From Rhynchonema sp. JSB1_4 (taxonomy: Eukaryota; Nematoda; Chromadorea; Monhysterida; Xyalidae): 64,000 nt of DNA. The position numbers and the translations under genes are program-made. Under the pieces are notes generated by a model that saw nothing but the letters and a program-made list of their open reading frames with translations, was not told the DNA's origin and did not search any database. Positions 51,601-64,000 of this stretch are shown here, in pieces. The first letter of the stretch is position 1. Each line of letters begins with the position of its first letter. The stretch lies in assembly GCA_030248065.1 (NCBI GenBank), contig JASAMV010000248.1, positions 186,001-250,000 on the forward strand, in the 5' to 3' direction.

Positions 51601-54068
51601 TGTGCATTTGAATCAAGCTGTTCATTAGGTGGCATTATCACGTTGGACGACATGAAGTCATACCGAACCAAAGTGCGTCGTGATTCGGATGTGATCTATG
51701 CGCGCCTGAACCATCAAGGCGAGTCCCTGATTGCCTGCGGTCCTCCGCCACCGTCCTCGGCCGCAACCGCAATGGCCATACTCAACGTAATGGCAGGTTT
51801 GGCAAAACTGTCCATCGTATTCTTTTCAATTTCTTTCAACTTTACGAAAAAGGTTACGAGAAACTGACGAGCACAGGTTACGATCTGAGCAAACGTTCAC
51901 TGACGGATCGAAGTGCCGGCACGGTGATGTTTCAAAGATTCATTGAATCGATGAAATTTGCGTACGCCGATCGAAGTCGAATGGGGGACATGGATTTCGT
52001 TGAGAACGCCACTTTTGTGAGTCGGGTCGGGCCCACTTCACAGTGAAATGACCTGTTGCGGTCACCAGAGTAGTCACTAGGTACATATGTGTAGGAGTGG
52101 GTGTGTTCGGTTGGAAGGTTAGCGGCAGGTTTGCGGCAAAATACAGTTCGCACTTACTCTTTATGCCATTTATCGCATTTGATGATCGGATCTGATCCGG
52201 TTTTCTAGACGTTTTGATCGGATCGGGTCTGTCTAACTCTAAGACCGGCCCGGTCCGATCACCAAGTTTGTTACCGACTTGACTGAAAGGGTTTTACTCC
52301 CAGCGTCACTGCGGAACACTGTTTAGCTGGCACAGAACATGTGGGTTGTGCCTGATAATCATGTTGATGGCATTCAATGCTAGATCGCCCACAACGTCAC
52401 GAGTGAGTCTTACGCGCGATGGGTTCGATCAATGATTCAACCGACCGCTCAGCCATTCGCCTACTACAATGCTGATTTCGCGATGCCAAAAGAGGACTAC
52501 GGTACGACGCATCATTGTGTGTTGGACAGTGATGGTAATGCGGTGTCAACAACTAGCACCATCAATTGGTGGTTGGTTGATGGGGACAACTGGGTTTGGG
52601 TTCAGATTTGTGCGCTTGACATAAATATGGTAAAAGCGTCTCTGCAGAGAATATTTTCGAACGATATTTTGATCCCAGCGAATATTCTGAATAGGGATCG
52701 AGAGTCGCGCGTTCCAATCATGTTTGCCTGATGTTGCATCACCCGATGCTACTTACTGATAGGCTTTGCGCAAAATATTTGGGATTTTCTTTGTTTGTCA
52801 TTTTGTCAGTTGTTTGACAGCGAAAAATACCTGACTGACAGAACTGACTGATATACATAACTCTGTACTTAGGTTCGGGAGCATGGAACGATCGTTGACA
52901 TCGGGGGTGATATGGAACAACGATATGGACGACTTCTCGCAGCCAAATGAGACCAACGCGTACGGGTATCCGGCATCGAAACAGAACTACATCGTGCCCG
53001 CTAAACGACCACAATCATCAATGAGTCCTCTGGTCGTTTACGAACCGGATAGTGGAAAGGTTGGGTGCACAATTGGGAAATGGATGGAAGACACAAACGT
53101 GAACAATGCTATGGCGCTTGGGTGTTGGCCCAGTCACTGAAACAAACACGTGCCCACTGTTTCAGCCGGCGCACGAATTTTGATTATGATCGGATGCAGA
53201 CGCTAAAAATAGTGTATAAGACTTCTGCACTTGTTTTCTGATAGTTTTCGGCCATGTTCATCAGGTTCGACTGCTTGTTGGCGCTGCGGGTGGTTCGCGC
53301 ATCATCTCAACCGTGGCGTACACAGCGATGCGCGCCCTGTGGCTGAACGAAACCGTGAAACAAGCATTGGACGCACCCAGACTGCACAATCAACTGGCAC
53401 CCATCTACACACGATACGAAACCGGATTCCCATCGGTGAGACTTTACAATGGCAAAAACAAATCAGCCTCCGATAAGGTGATGGGTGACCAACTTCTCCC
53501 CCCCCCCAATCTGCTCCGGCTTGAATATTTTTTCACAAAGACTGCTGGCAAAAAGTGAGAATGCCGCTCTTCAGTCACATCACTGAAAAGGGTATAGACC
53601 AAATAATATGGTCCAGACGTGCCGGACGCCTGGAAAACTTGGCCCTACTTTCAGCTCCGAGAACCGGATATGTAAAGGCAAACTACACCAACACGAGCCC
53701 GATTTCGGAGGTGGTGTGCTTACAAAACGAATAGAAAGAGAAAATCATCATGCTCCACTTTCTATTCTTCAACGTGTAACATTTCCCAAATCAGCAGCCA
53801 CGTCAGAATGTTTCATGATTCTGCCAGCTGCGAAATCGGGCTCCTGTTGGCGTATAGTTTGCCTATATATGACTAATGTAGTGTATTAAACATCAAAATC
53901 TGAATATTTCAGGCATTCTTATCCGCGCTTCGGTCCCGCGGTCAGAACATGACGCATTTCGACGCTTGGAGTGTGGCGACTGGCATACAAACTGTGAATG
54001 GTGATCAAAGGATATACGCCAATTCGGACTATCGAAAAGGCCCGACCAGTTATCCGGCCGGCTACTGA
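48667..54068 (+). CDS. GGT1: Gamma-glutamyltransferase (glutathione hydrolase)
   Basis: Type II membrane enzyme that cleaves or transfers the gamma-glutamyl group of extracellular glutathione. Exons: 48667 to about 48770 (membrane anchor, AVLAVLATLFFIGFLVTLIL), 49070-49179, 49490-49612, 50201-50298, 50395-50596, 50799-50965, 51629-51796, 51877-52016, 52384-52568, 52873-53059, 53265-53435, 53913-54068. Family blocks: YSKAAVAADHGLCSEIGR, GNAVDAAISTEFCIG, GLGGGFFMTVYN, IDAREVAP, the catalytic region YGTTHHCVLDSDGNAVS with the nucleophile Thr that starts the small subunit, and LVGAAGGSRI and DAPRLHNQLAP. It ends GY after DYRKGPTSYPAGY as in human GGT1. The intron after 49612 uses a GC donor. Which GGT paralogue it is, and the first exon upstream of the anchor, are not settled. 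Confidence 0.93.
50065..50187 (-). repeat. Single arm of the 18438-18955 element, adjacent to a splice acceptor
   Basis: TGACTTTGTTTTGTGAATTCC at the right end, and the CAGCCAGCGTGAGCCTGCAA and ACATCTGACTTTGAACTTTG segments, match the arms at 18438 and 18955. It ends about 14 nt before the acceptor of the GGT exon beginning 50201, so it contributes the sequence expected to hold the branch point. Confidence 0.65.
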
Positions 54069-55560
54069 AATTCACATTCAATGCTTAAACATAGTTTTGT
54101 CTGTAATTATACAAGTGTGTCTACTCATCTTGGCTCAGAATCGGATTGGAATGGTTCACAATGTAACAGCGAACGATAAACGTGTTCAATGGTGCCTTGT
54201 ATCCAACGAGTCACTGATTGGTGTAAAAGATTGTGTATGCCGCCCATCTGAAAGACTCATCCCAACGCTGCACACTCTGCATTGCAGCACATTACATGCA
54301 ACGATGAATTATTGTGGTAAACACAAAAGTAGATTGCTTAACTGCCAAACGGGGAACCTGATTGAATATCAATACCGTTGCGATCAACATGGTCTTGAGT
54401 TTCCAATGTTGAATGTTTGGAGCCTTTTGTATCCCTGTCTACATGAACGAACACGATAAAAACAGCCTTTTGCAAGTTTGCACGATTTTAGTTTTGTGAC
54501 AGTATAAAAAAGTGCAAACATGATCGGATACAAACGAAATTTCAATGTGCAGGGACAGGCTGTTCTAACCTTTGCATCACGTCATTTGTTTTTTATGTTG
54601 ATCACTGAGAGCCCCACGATATGCTGCTCAGTTTGTCTTTGTCTGACGTGATAACGGTGTCGGTGTTCGTTTTATGCGTTCTGCAGATTTTGCATTTTTG
54701 TGTTGCGTAATACACTCAACATATCGTCGTTTCGAATGTCTTTTGAAGTCCGCATAAGATCACGTTGAAGTACCTATCATGTACATTCGATTGAACGTGA
54801 ATACTGTTACGTGCCAATATCGGTTTGGTTATTTTTATTCCACTGCAATCAATTTGTCGTTAACCACGTAACTTTATGACAACTTTGCTGTGATGCAACG
54901 TGCGCCGTTTATTACACTCACAAAATGTTGGCATGCGAACATACCCAATCGATGTGCAAGCAAGTGCCTAAAACTACCAGGTTGTTGTTGTGTTGCTAAT
55001 CAAACGCCGTTTGTGCATCCGGGTGGTGTTTGTTTTGATGCATCACGTGGCTTGCTGAGACACTATCCATAAACTGTAGTCCACGTGTTTATCAGCAATT
55101 ACTGAAAAAATTCGGTCTCGGTGCACAATATCGTGTGCCGCAGAAAACACAAGTCACCCAATAAAATGCGCAAAGCCTGTCATACTGTCTGTTTGTTGAT
55201 GGTTGTTCATCAGAAAAACACGTTCTGATTTCTTGCTTCATTTAACATCAATCAGTTGGACTCTGCCTAAGCGTCTGGAATTAATGCCCTCTTTCTCTCT
55301 TTGATTTCCTCTCGTTTCAACCACTTGATGCACTAACATTAAAATGAGTCCGGTTTATGTTATAGTTTTATTGGTTTTATTGATGACTGCGGTGTAAAAA
55401 AAACTCCGGTTGCAGATTTTAAAATCCCCCGGTTGCCTTCCCAGCTGACGCCAGTCAAATCACCAATCTAACAATCACGTTCTTAAGTGGAACTCAGCCA
55501 AAAAATACAATCATATTGACCTATTTGTAAATCGCTTGTAATTTCGGTTCACTATCGAAA
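54069..55560. other. Intergenic region between GGT and HPD
   Basis: No conserved protein or RNA gene recognised. There are short open frames (54000-54459, 54890-55072), but none shows conserved motifs or compatible splice sites. It holds the GGT 3' UTR and HPD promoter. Confidence 0.55.
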
Positions 55561-58305
<2,745 letters not shown>

Positions 58306-58815
58306 TAATTCCAAAATTTATTCGTTATAATCATTGACAGAAAAAATTGTTTATGCAAAATGTGTACAAATAATAGGTGTATGTTAATCTTCAATGTGTT
58401 TTCCGAGTTTTGTTTTTGGGACTCTGGATCTGACTATTATTTACAATGTAGTACTGCATCAGCGAGCTTCAGAGGTTAAAAATTAACCTCTGTATTTTTG
58501 TTTCCAAAAAGCTCTATCCCCCATTCCTTTTCACCCGCGTTGCCTGATCCGTAAAGCTCGTTATGCGTGCACTGGCTACAGCAGTCACTGACCGCTATAG
58601 CCAGTCACATCACCCAATCACACCAAATTCCAAAAAGCTGCGTTGTACTTATTTAAGCGTTTTCAGGGCTTATGTAGCACGTAGAAGTGGTACATATGGT
58701 GTCGGGACTTCAAACACATATTTTATCTTGTTTTCTTAGTTGGTTACACTGACTATCGTAAGAGGATTATGCGATTAATTTAATTGTACATACACATAAA
58801 ATTATCGCAGAAACT

Positions 58816-60297
58816 TTATCTTGTTTTGCTGAAAATTTCTCGAGCTGTTTTTCTCAAAGCTCCTAATTGTTGTTCTGACATCTGGCCGGGAACGTAGAAT
58901 GGATTGCATACGGTATCACAGTAGGCAGCGTGCAGACGCTTGAATATCTGCAATTTCAGAGAATATCCACAAATTATGAGCTTCAAATTTGCGATAATTC
59001 AATAATTTTAAGCCAGTCACCAACCACTCTCATGTCCTGATCTTTTATCGAACTGTTCGCGAGGTCAACCACTATAATAAACTTGACTTTGGTGTTGGTC
59101 GCATAGCCGTATCTGTAATGGTTGAAAATCAGTCACACCCGTAGTTGGGCAACCCACACAGATACAACAATTTTTTACACCTAAATCGATGCGCACTATG
59201 GTTGTAGCAGGTGCTATGTATAAGTACAGGATATAGTTCACGATCTGGAACAAGCAGCTGCGTGCAAAAACGGCAATCTTCAGCTGCCAACACGAACGAT
59301 AATGCAGCTATTGCATGTGCCTGAGCCCTGCTGACAAATTAGTGCGTGCTACATAACGCACAATAAAAAATTTAAGGCCTAACTATACTTCTTGTCTCAC
59401 AATAAAAAAGAACAAATTCTCCGCCTTTCTCCCTATTACAACACCATCGCCATTTTAAAAATCCTTAACAGTTCCTTCGGACACGCGCAGCAGAGCCCCA
59501 ATTGTGTGTCCCCCGACAGCTGTACATACACTTTATGCTGGTCGTTGGCGATCAACATGCCCAGATACAACTCCCTCAGATCGGTGGCGCGACTGGTGCT
59601 GTTGGTTTGTTGTGCCAGTTTCTCGTCAACCACATCCAGCGACGAATGCACGGTGTAGTGCAATTGAAGCTGCACGTCGTTGTTGTCATTCGCACATTCA
59701 ACGAGCACCGGCGCGTTCTGCACATGAACAGCAGGTGGATGATGGGCATGGTGTCAATGCTGGCGATTGGGGCTTGCCCGTGCGATTTTGAATTATGACA
59801 TCAACTTCGATCTAATAGCGCAAGTTCTTCACTATTAAAATAAATATCTAATTTCCATCCCTTATTTTATTATACCCGCAGAAAAAAACTTCCTTTAAAA
59901 CGAGCCAGACAACAAACCAACACAACAACAATCACGCAGCTGACACACATAGCTTGTGTGACTGAAACATTCGAAAAACGCACACGAGCCAGGTGCATGA
60001 CTAGACAGCCCCCCCACACGGAAGTTTCCTCTCTGTAAAAATGCAAGCAAAGAAAACATATCTACCAACTGTTACGGCTTATAGTAATGTGGTCAAATCA
60101 TCTCGTCAAACACATGTATTAGTTTTTGCGCTCATTTGGGGCTCATGTGTTCGACGACTTTCTTTGACGACAAAACCATTAGCCGCTGTTACGCTGGCCG
60201 AAATCAGTGGCACAAGGAAATCTCGAAATAGCGTGGATACAAAGTCAAGACGGGAGTTGCCCACCTGACTGTCGATCACGGCAACGCAAACGGCCAT
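58816..60297 (-). CDS. TRAPPC2L: TRAPP complex subunit 2-like
   Basis: Small longin-fold (sedlin-like) subunit of the TRAPP tethering complexes in ER-Golgi traffic. Exons on the minus strand: 60297-60265 (MAVCVAVIDSQ), 59717-59530, 59112-59028, 58947-58816, with GT-AG sites in phase. Exon 2 has HYTVHSSLDVVDEKL and LRELYLGML. Exon 3 continues YGYATNTKVKFIIVVDLANS. Exon 4 has FKRLHAAYCDTVCNPFYVPG, matching the family's CNPFY motif. Total about 145 residues, as expected. A longer open frame through the exon 2 donor is not the real product, because exon 3 restores homology. It converges on HPD, whose stop is 530 bp away. Confidence 0.93.
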
Positions 60298-60901
60298 CGT
60301 GTATTTCTGTTTGGCTGCAAAATGTTTGTCAACTGGCACATAACCGTCAACTTCAGTAAATAGATACAGTATATGGCACGGAAAGGCGCCAAAGCGACAG
60401 CAACGTGAATATAAGAACAATGAGAGAAAATACAATTACTCCGTGATTTTATTGCCCTGCCGCAGCAAAAATTGAACAAAAAAGAAAACACAAATTACAC
60501 GCGAAAAAAAGAAATTGCAGATGACAAAACAGTGCAAACTACACAAACTCGTTGAATCACAACGCTTTGGAGCAAGACAATGACAAACAACGAACAGAGG
60601 AAGTGCAACAGCAGCAGTGGCGCTGATATCAATCGAACGCACGAAACACATAAATGCCGAGATCCACAGAGTATCATCAGACCCACAATAATCCTGGACG
60701 AAAATAGACACAAATTTCGTAGGTATTCCACTTAATTTTGGTTTCAAGTTCAGCCGACGTAAACACAATTTAGCACAAATAAAGTAAGAATCAAATAACG
60801 CACCAGTGTATACTAAAAGTAATGATTACATGATTCAGAAACAAAAAATATTAAAGCACAGAAACTTTCCTTACAAGTTACAGTAACTTGATGCCGGGTA
60901 T
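60298..60901. other. Spacer between TRAPPC2L and gamma-tubulin
   Basis: Contains the TRAPPC2L promoter/5' UTR and the gamma-tubulin 3' UTR, both on the minus strand. A 110-codon hydrophobic frame (60768-60436, minus) has no recognisable homology or start context and is not called. Confidence 0.5.
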
Positions 60902-63900
60902 CTAATGGCTTCCATCATAATTAATGTAATCAATGGTGGTGGCTGCTTTGTACTCGGCCACCAGATCCGACACGACCCTTGCACTCTCGTCAAATTCGCT
61001 GAAAAAAAGAAAATAAAAAATTTTTTGACAAAAACACGATCCAAAGAAATATAACGCTCACTGCAGATCATTGGCGAAGATCTTTTCCTTCTTGAACTGT
61101 TCGAGGAAGGCATTCTTTCGACGCAGCTTCTCGTACTGCTCCAGCGATTGCTCGAAAAGCTGTACAACAACAAAACGCCATGTATTATGCACATAGAAAG
61201 GTAAAGTAAAAAGTCAAAGTGCGAACAAAACACCAAAGTACAGTCTGCCCTCCTTATTATGTTCGAGAATCAGCACTTTCGGTCATTATAAATACTCACC
61301 AGGCAGAATGATAATTAGGAAGCTGATGGTGTTTTGGTAAAAATATACAGGGTTTCGACATATAGAGGGTGACTATAAAGAGGGTACACTGCACCGTTCA
61401 CCTCCCCCCAACTGACATTAGCAATACTGGTGTGATTAGCGAGCATGAGTCCGCTGACACGATGTTTACTGGCGAGATACGGCGACCGACGGGACAGGGC
61501 CACTTGGATACCCGATGGACCCCAGGGAATGAAATGGGCCAGTTTGTGTTCTTGGATACGCTGGATGCTCTTGTGCACCTGGACATAGACATGTTATTAC
61601 TGGGTATTCAATTGGAAAAAAATTGCACATCCCAATCACCGAATAAAGATCAACCCACCTCAGCCGGATCGACGTTTCCCTGTATGATGTTGAGCAGTCC
61701 GATGTAACAATGTTGTATGGATTTGTCGTGAGTTTTGCCCGGTGACACCTGTGATGAACAGGAACACGACAATAAGATAGACAATAAGATAATATCAGCA
61801 ATACTAAGTACTTTTACACACTGTGAAGAGCTACCGAGTAACCGACCATCATATTTTTCGGTTGCAACAATCGGCGCATAACGTCCAGCACACTCGTCTT
61901 CTCAATCATACTGCTCGTTTGTAACGTTGTGCCCGGGCCAACACTGGATGCACCGACTTCGACCGACGTGTTCACATTTTGACCTGTCACATAACAAGCC
62001 AGCTTGTGCGCAAAGACTTTCTCCTTGTTTTCACAGTCCACACACGTTACAGTCACGCACAGAGGCATCGGGATATCTGCTATTGCATCAACTGGTGCGG
62101 CGAATCGTATGGTCACAAAACAGAGTTGCAACTTTCTGCATATCAATGGCGGATCCAGATTTTGGCCAAGGGAGGGGCTAGACCCAAGGTCATTAGTGCT
62201 TGTTCCATTTTCGAAAAGTCATTTTTATCTGGTGCTTGTTTAGAATTCCGCGCTTTGTACACCAAATATTATACAAGATGTATGTAACAATGCGCGCGAA
62301 ATCTTTGCACTTTTACGCGCGCGAAAGCGAAATTTCATTGAAAATAGGTGTATCTGAAGCGCGAAGCATGCGATTTTTGGATTTTTGAAGTGAATGAGAG
62401 TGAAAATCCTGCGATTTAGGGGTCGTTTTTCTTTCTTACTTCCGAGACCGTGCCCCCCTTCAGGGCGGGGAGAGCATGGCGCACCTGGATCCGCCCTTGC
62501 CGCATACTGACGTGATATGTCGTTCGCCACAAATGGGTTTTACCTTTTCACTATAAATGAGGCCAAACGAGAGACCAGTAACGTATCACATATGCAGAAC
62601 GATCTCGGACACTTAGCGGGTTGGAGCCAAAGTAAACAAAGTCCGGGACACAATACGGAGTTCGGCGAAAAAGAGGTTTTTGAGCAAAACTTCGCAAAGC
62701 GCCCAGTAATCGATCACATACCGGACTCAGTCATAATCGATTGCATAGCACTTGGCGCAGCGACCGTGTCCTTTTGTACGACATCGATGGTGAGCGGGGT
62801 GTAACCGGTCATGAGAAAATGGAGATTGGGTGTTGGGATCAGCGGACACAACAGGTCGGATAGGTCATTGTGCAGCGGGCCCGGATAGCGCAACGTCGCT
62901 GTGCTCGATGCCATTATGCGACTCACCTGTGTGCAAAGTGATGTCGTACATCCATCAGCTTATGGCACTTTTGTTTAGGAGGTTCAGGTTCCGTTGTGAA
63001 AAACTGTTCCTCCGCAAGGCAATGCCAGAGAAAACGGCGCAAAAAAATAAAATAAAAACTAATTTCTCTTTCATTTCTTTTTAGTAGGCGAACCGGAACC
63101 GGAACAGCACTGGATCCTACCAAGCTTTTCAGCTGAAAAAAGTGTCATGGAGCTGATGATGGACTATACTCACTGTTTTGTTATCCTTCATTGTGAAGCT
63201 CTAGGTCCAAAATCTGTCATTAATACGTTGTGCACGACAATAATGCTTTGCTGCTGAACATTCATTCCTCATAGTGACTACAGAGACTGGGTCGCGGGCC
63301 ATTTTAGGCCAAAGTGAAGCGGGTCAACAGCACTAAACTTATGGCTCAATGGATTTACACTTACTCATGAAGACCACCCCTGTTCTAGGTCAATCTAATT
63401 GCTTGCCAGACACAACACATGGCCGACAGCCGCACAGTTCAAGCCAACCAACCAGCGAGTTGATGTGCCGAAAGTCGGGATTCTCCAGATGCAGTCGCTC
63501 GTTGGCGATACGATTGAGCGCCGTGTTGTCGAGCACCACCTGCAACGATGCCTTTCGGTTTGTAGAAACTTCCGTCCTCCGCCACGGATTAAACTTTTTT
63601 TACTCGGAAAGCATACAAAACAGCGGGCGAAAAACATTGGCCGTCTCTCTTCCGTTGCGTTTTTTGCTGTTTTGGGCACACTGTTTTTTTCACCAGCTGT
63701 TTTGTCCGTGACACACCTTGCTAGAGCTGGTTCTGATAATTGGCGGTCCACAGACGAACAGTCGAAAACTATAAAACCGTGAAAAATGCAGTTTTCAATG
63801 AACGAACAACAGAATGGACGTGTTCAACGAGTCGCTTGAGCGTCAACACCGAATTGTACGGTTGCACCACCACGTCGCTGCCCTCGTCTTGGTTCGGGAA

Positions 63901-63934
63901 CACACTGTACGCGTGCACCATCGTCTTGGGGAAC
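60902..63934 (-). CDS. TUBG1: Gamma-tubulin, C-terminal two thirds (5' part beyond window)
   Basis: Core of the gamma-tubulin ring complex that nucleates microtubules. Exons on the minus strand: 63934-63811 ([20 protein letters not shown]), 63539-63453 ([20 protein letters not shown]), 62926 to about 62783 ([11 protein letters not shown]...[20 protein letters not shown]), about 61905-61847 ([15 protein letters not shown]), 61748-61659 ([17 protein letters not shown]), 61578-61417 ([20 protein letters not shown] and [16 protein letters not shown]), 61159-61062 ([18 protein letters not shown]), 60998-60902. The gamma-specific ANFIPWGP-type and LEQFKKE segments separate it from alpha and beta tubulin. 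The join between the 62783 and 61905 exons is uncertain. A transposon sits in that intron. The GTP-binding N-terminus is not in the window. Confidence 0.94.
62148..62495. mobile_element. Inverted-repeat element in a gamma-tubulin intron
   Basis: Ends GGCGGATCCAG and CTGGATCCGCC, with GGGAGGGGC/GCCCCCC tracts just inside and CGCGCG motifs in the middle. The target duplication is not evident. No ORF of note. Confidence 0.6.
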
Positions 63935-64000
63935 CTAGCCATTTCATTGGTGGTCAATGATATAGAAAGGAAAAGATAGGTGGATGGTGGAAAAAATTGA

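Noticed and set aside
53460..53912. Possible extra GGT exon between 53435 and 53913
   Set aside because: The exons 53265-53435 and 53913-54068 join in phase 0 and match the family directly, so no exon is needed.

Overview
The window is nuclear DNA of an animal. Every recognisable gene is split by many short spliceosomal introns (mostly about 45 to 400 bp), and the products are conserved animal proteins: kanadaptin, a TM2 domain protein, CHIC, RECQL5, DDX47, NTHL1, gamma-glutamyltransferase, 4-hydroxyphenylpyruvate dioxygenase, TRAPPC2L and gamma-tubulin. I cannot name the phylum from the sequence. Compact genes, short introns and a dense load of small inverted-repeat elements suggest a small-bodied invertebrate. 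None of the host genes is obviously bacterial, and there is no CRISPR, operon or plasmid feature.

Layout. 1-3832 (minus): 5' part of a secreted Pro/Ala/Gln-rich repeat protein built from duplicated symmetric exons. 4814-10401 (minus): kanadaptin (FHA domain), with transposons in its introns. 10.6-23 kb: a transposon graveyard holding one Penelope-like reverse transcriptase element and nested inverted-repeat elements. 23352-25551 (plus): TM2D1-like gene. 25.9-28.7 kb: more nested elements. 28899-30849 (plus): CHIC. 32505-37847 (plus): RECQL5. 38484-41926 (plus): DDX47. 42194-43919 (plus): NTHL1. 45767-47884 (plus): unrecognised single-pass membrane protein. About 48667-54068 (plus): gamma-glutamyltransferase. 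55561-58283 (plus): HPD. 58816-60297 (minus): TRAPPC2L. 60902-63934 (minus): gamma-tubulin, whose N-terminus lies beyond the window.

The genes are a housekeeping mix (DNA repair, rRNA processing, membrane traffic, spindle nucleation, glutathione and tyrosine metabolism) with no evident shared pathway. Two DNA-maintenance genes (RECQL5, NTHL1) lie close together in the same direction with DDX47 between them.

The most unusual content is the mobile DNA. At least eight families of 0.37-1.2 kb elements with CAGTG...CACTG-type ends and 8-bp target duplications (hAT-like behaviour) share one internal plan: a G-run, tandem copies of a family-specific short motif, and in several families a GCGCGC hairpin core within a TTTTAGGCC-type AT-rich filler. 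They insert into each other up to three or four levels deep, so their relative ages can be read directly. One different element supplies the stop codon of NTHL1, and one repeat abuts a splice acceptor of gamma-glutamyltransferase. No element here encodes a DNA transposase, so all are presumably non-autonomous.
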